Source: Flavihumibacter fluminis
GTDB lineage: Bacteria; Bacteroidota; Bacteroidia; Chitinophagales; Chitinophagaceae
Length of the DNA stretch: 64,000 nucleotides
Assembly (NCBI RefSeq): GCF_021491375.1
Contig: NZ_JAKEVY010000006.1
Span: 90,775 to 154,774 of the forward strand
Direction of reading: 5' to 3'
The position numbers and the translations under genes were made by a program. A model generated the notes under the pieces. It saw only the letters and a list, made by a program, of their open reading frames with translations, made no database searches and had not been told where the DNA came from. Below are positions 63,876-64,000 of the stretch, one piece after another; position 1 is the stretch's first letter, and each line of letters begins with the position of its first letter.

Positions 63876-64000
63876 ATAGAGTAGGAAGATAGCAAACAAT
63901 TTGTTTGCTATCTGTCCTCTCACACCACCGTACGTACCGTTCGGTATACGGCGGTTCCTTAATTTAGTTTCCGCGCAGCCAGATAGCAGTCCGTCAAAAA
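63876..64000 (-). mobile_element. 3' end of a group II intron (domains V and VI), cut by the window edge
   Basis: Read on the minus strand, the segment has a domain V hairpin (63924-63955): a stem ACCGCCGTA/TACGGTGGT with a 2-nt bulge, then TACC/GGTA closed by a GAAC loop, as in bacterial introns. The tail GTGAGAGG leads into domain VI, a 13 bp stem (63887-63899 with 63901-63913) that ends CCTACTC with a bulged A at 63882, seven bases from the intron's last base, which is where the branch-point adenosine is expected. The intron ends in AT at 63877-63876, directly beside the stop codon of the HEAT gene. The rest lies beyond the window. The CCGCC-type stem resembles class C introns, but that class is not certain. 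Confidence 0.8.
63959..64000 (-). CDS. Possible C-terminal tail of the intron-encoded reverse transcriptase
   Basis: An open frame enters from outside the window and ends in TAA (63959-63961), giving LTDCYLAARKLN as its last residues. It stops four bases before the domain V hairpin begins (63955), where the reverse transcriptase/maturase of bacterial group II introns normally ends. Only 13 residues are visible, so the identity rests on position alone. Confidence 0.45.
   Translation of the reverse strand, partial: FLTDCYLAARKLN

Noticed and set aside
63887..63913. The 13 bp hairpin after the HEAT gene as a Rho-independent terminator
   Set aside because: No T run follows on the plus strand, and the stem, bulged A and flanking GAGAGG fit intron domain VI better.
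63411..63923. A 170-residue minus-strand frame running from the intron end into the DUF1080 domain
   Set aside because: It crosses the intron boundary and reads antisense to a clear domain; it is a chance frame.

Overview
The window looks like chromosome of a free-living, glycan-degrading Bacteroidota, most likely family Chitinophagaceae (inference). The support is a SusC/SusD pair, many secreted glycosidases whose signal peptides end in Ala-Gln, LytTR and propeller-type two-component regulators, few Shine-Dalgarno sequences, and a TTG-N18-TATCTTTG promoter ahead of cydAB. I see no rRNA, tRNA, CRISPR array or prophage.

Layout. 1-3.6 kb: two secreted GH51 arabinofuranosidases (minus). 3.7-5.6 kb: exonuclease VII (xseA/xseB) and an L-rhamnose mutarotase. 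5.7-9.3 kb: a D-aminoacylase-like amidohydrolase followed by an AlkB-like dioxygenase, then an OmpA-domain protein. 9.4-13.2 kb: an ECF sigma factor, a TPR anti-sigma-like membrane protein and, convergent with them, a membrane-anchored TPR-CHAT protease. 13.3-24.5 kb: VOC and GlxA-type genes, a GH78-like enzyme with a dicarboxylate symporter, a second sigma/membrane-partner pair, a ferritin-like protein with a histone-like tail, a LytS/LytTR pair, DoxX and a YqhD-type dehydrogenase. 24.8-33.4 kb: SusC/SusD, a sulfatase-fucosidase fusion and a NamZ-type (DUF1343) enzyme. 33.5-36 kb: cytochrome bd oxidase. 36-58.9 kb: a long all-minus block holding a DUF1080 protein, an intradiol dioxygenase, a LytTR protein, a tightly packed five-gene envelope cassette of unknown function, a two-component system, GH20, a sialate O-acetylesterase, a FAD oxidoreductase, an 8-amino-7-oxononanoate-synthase-like enzyme, an M19 peptidase and a GH95-like fucosidase. 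59.1-63.9 kb (plus): a Tat-exported Gfo/Idh/MocA oxidoreductase and a HEAT-repeat protein ending in two DUF1080 domains. The right edge carries the 3' end of a group II intron on the minus strand, abutting the stop codon of that last gene.

Working together. Arabinosidases, the rhamnosidase-like enzyme and mutarotase, two fucosidase-type enzymes, a sulfatase, hexosaminidase and sialate esterase point to breakdown of complex, partly sulfated, deoxysugar-rich glycans. The Gfo/Idh/MocA plus DUF1080 pair fits a 3-keto-glycoside oxidation and cleavage route. The least explained parts are the CHAT/sigma module and the five-gene envelope cassette at 39.6-44.6 kb; these are the best candidates for undescribed systems. 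Many reading frames open at a TTG or GTG well before the likely start. I moved starts to an ATG where a signal peptide or family N-terminus supports it, and say so in each entry.
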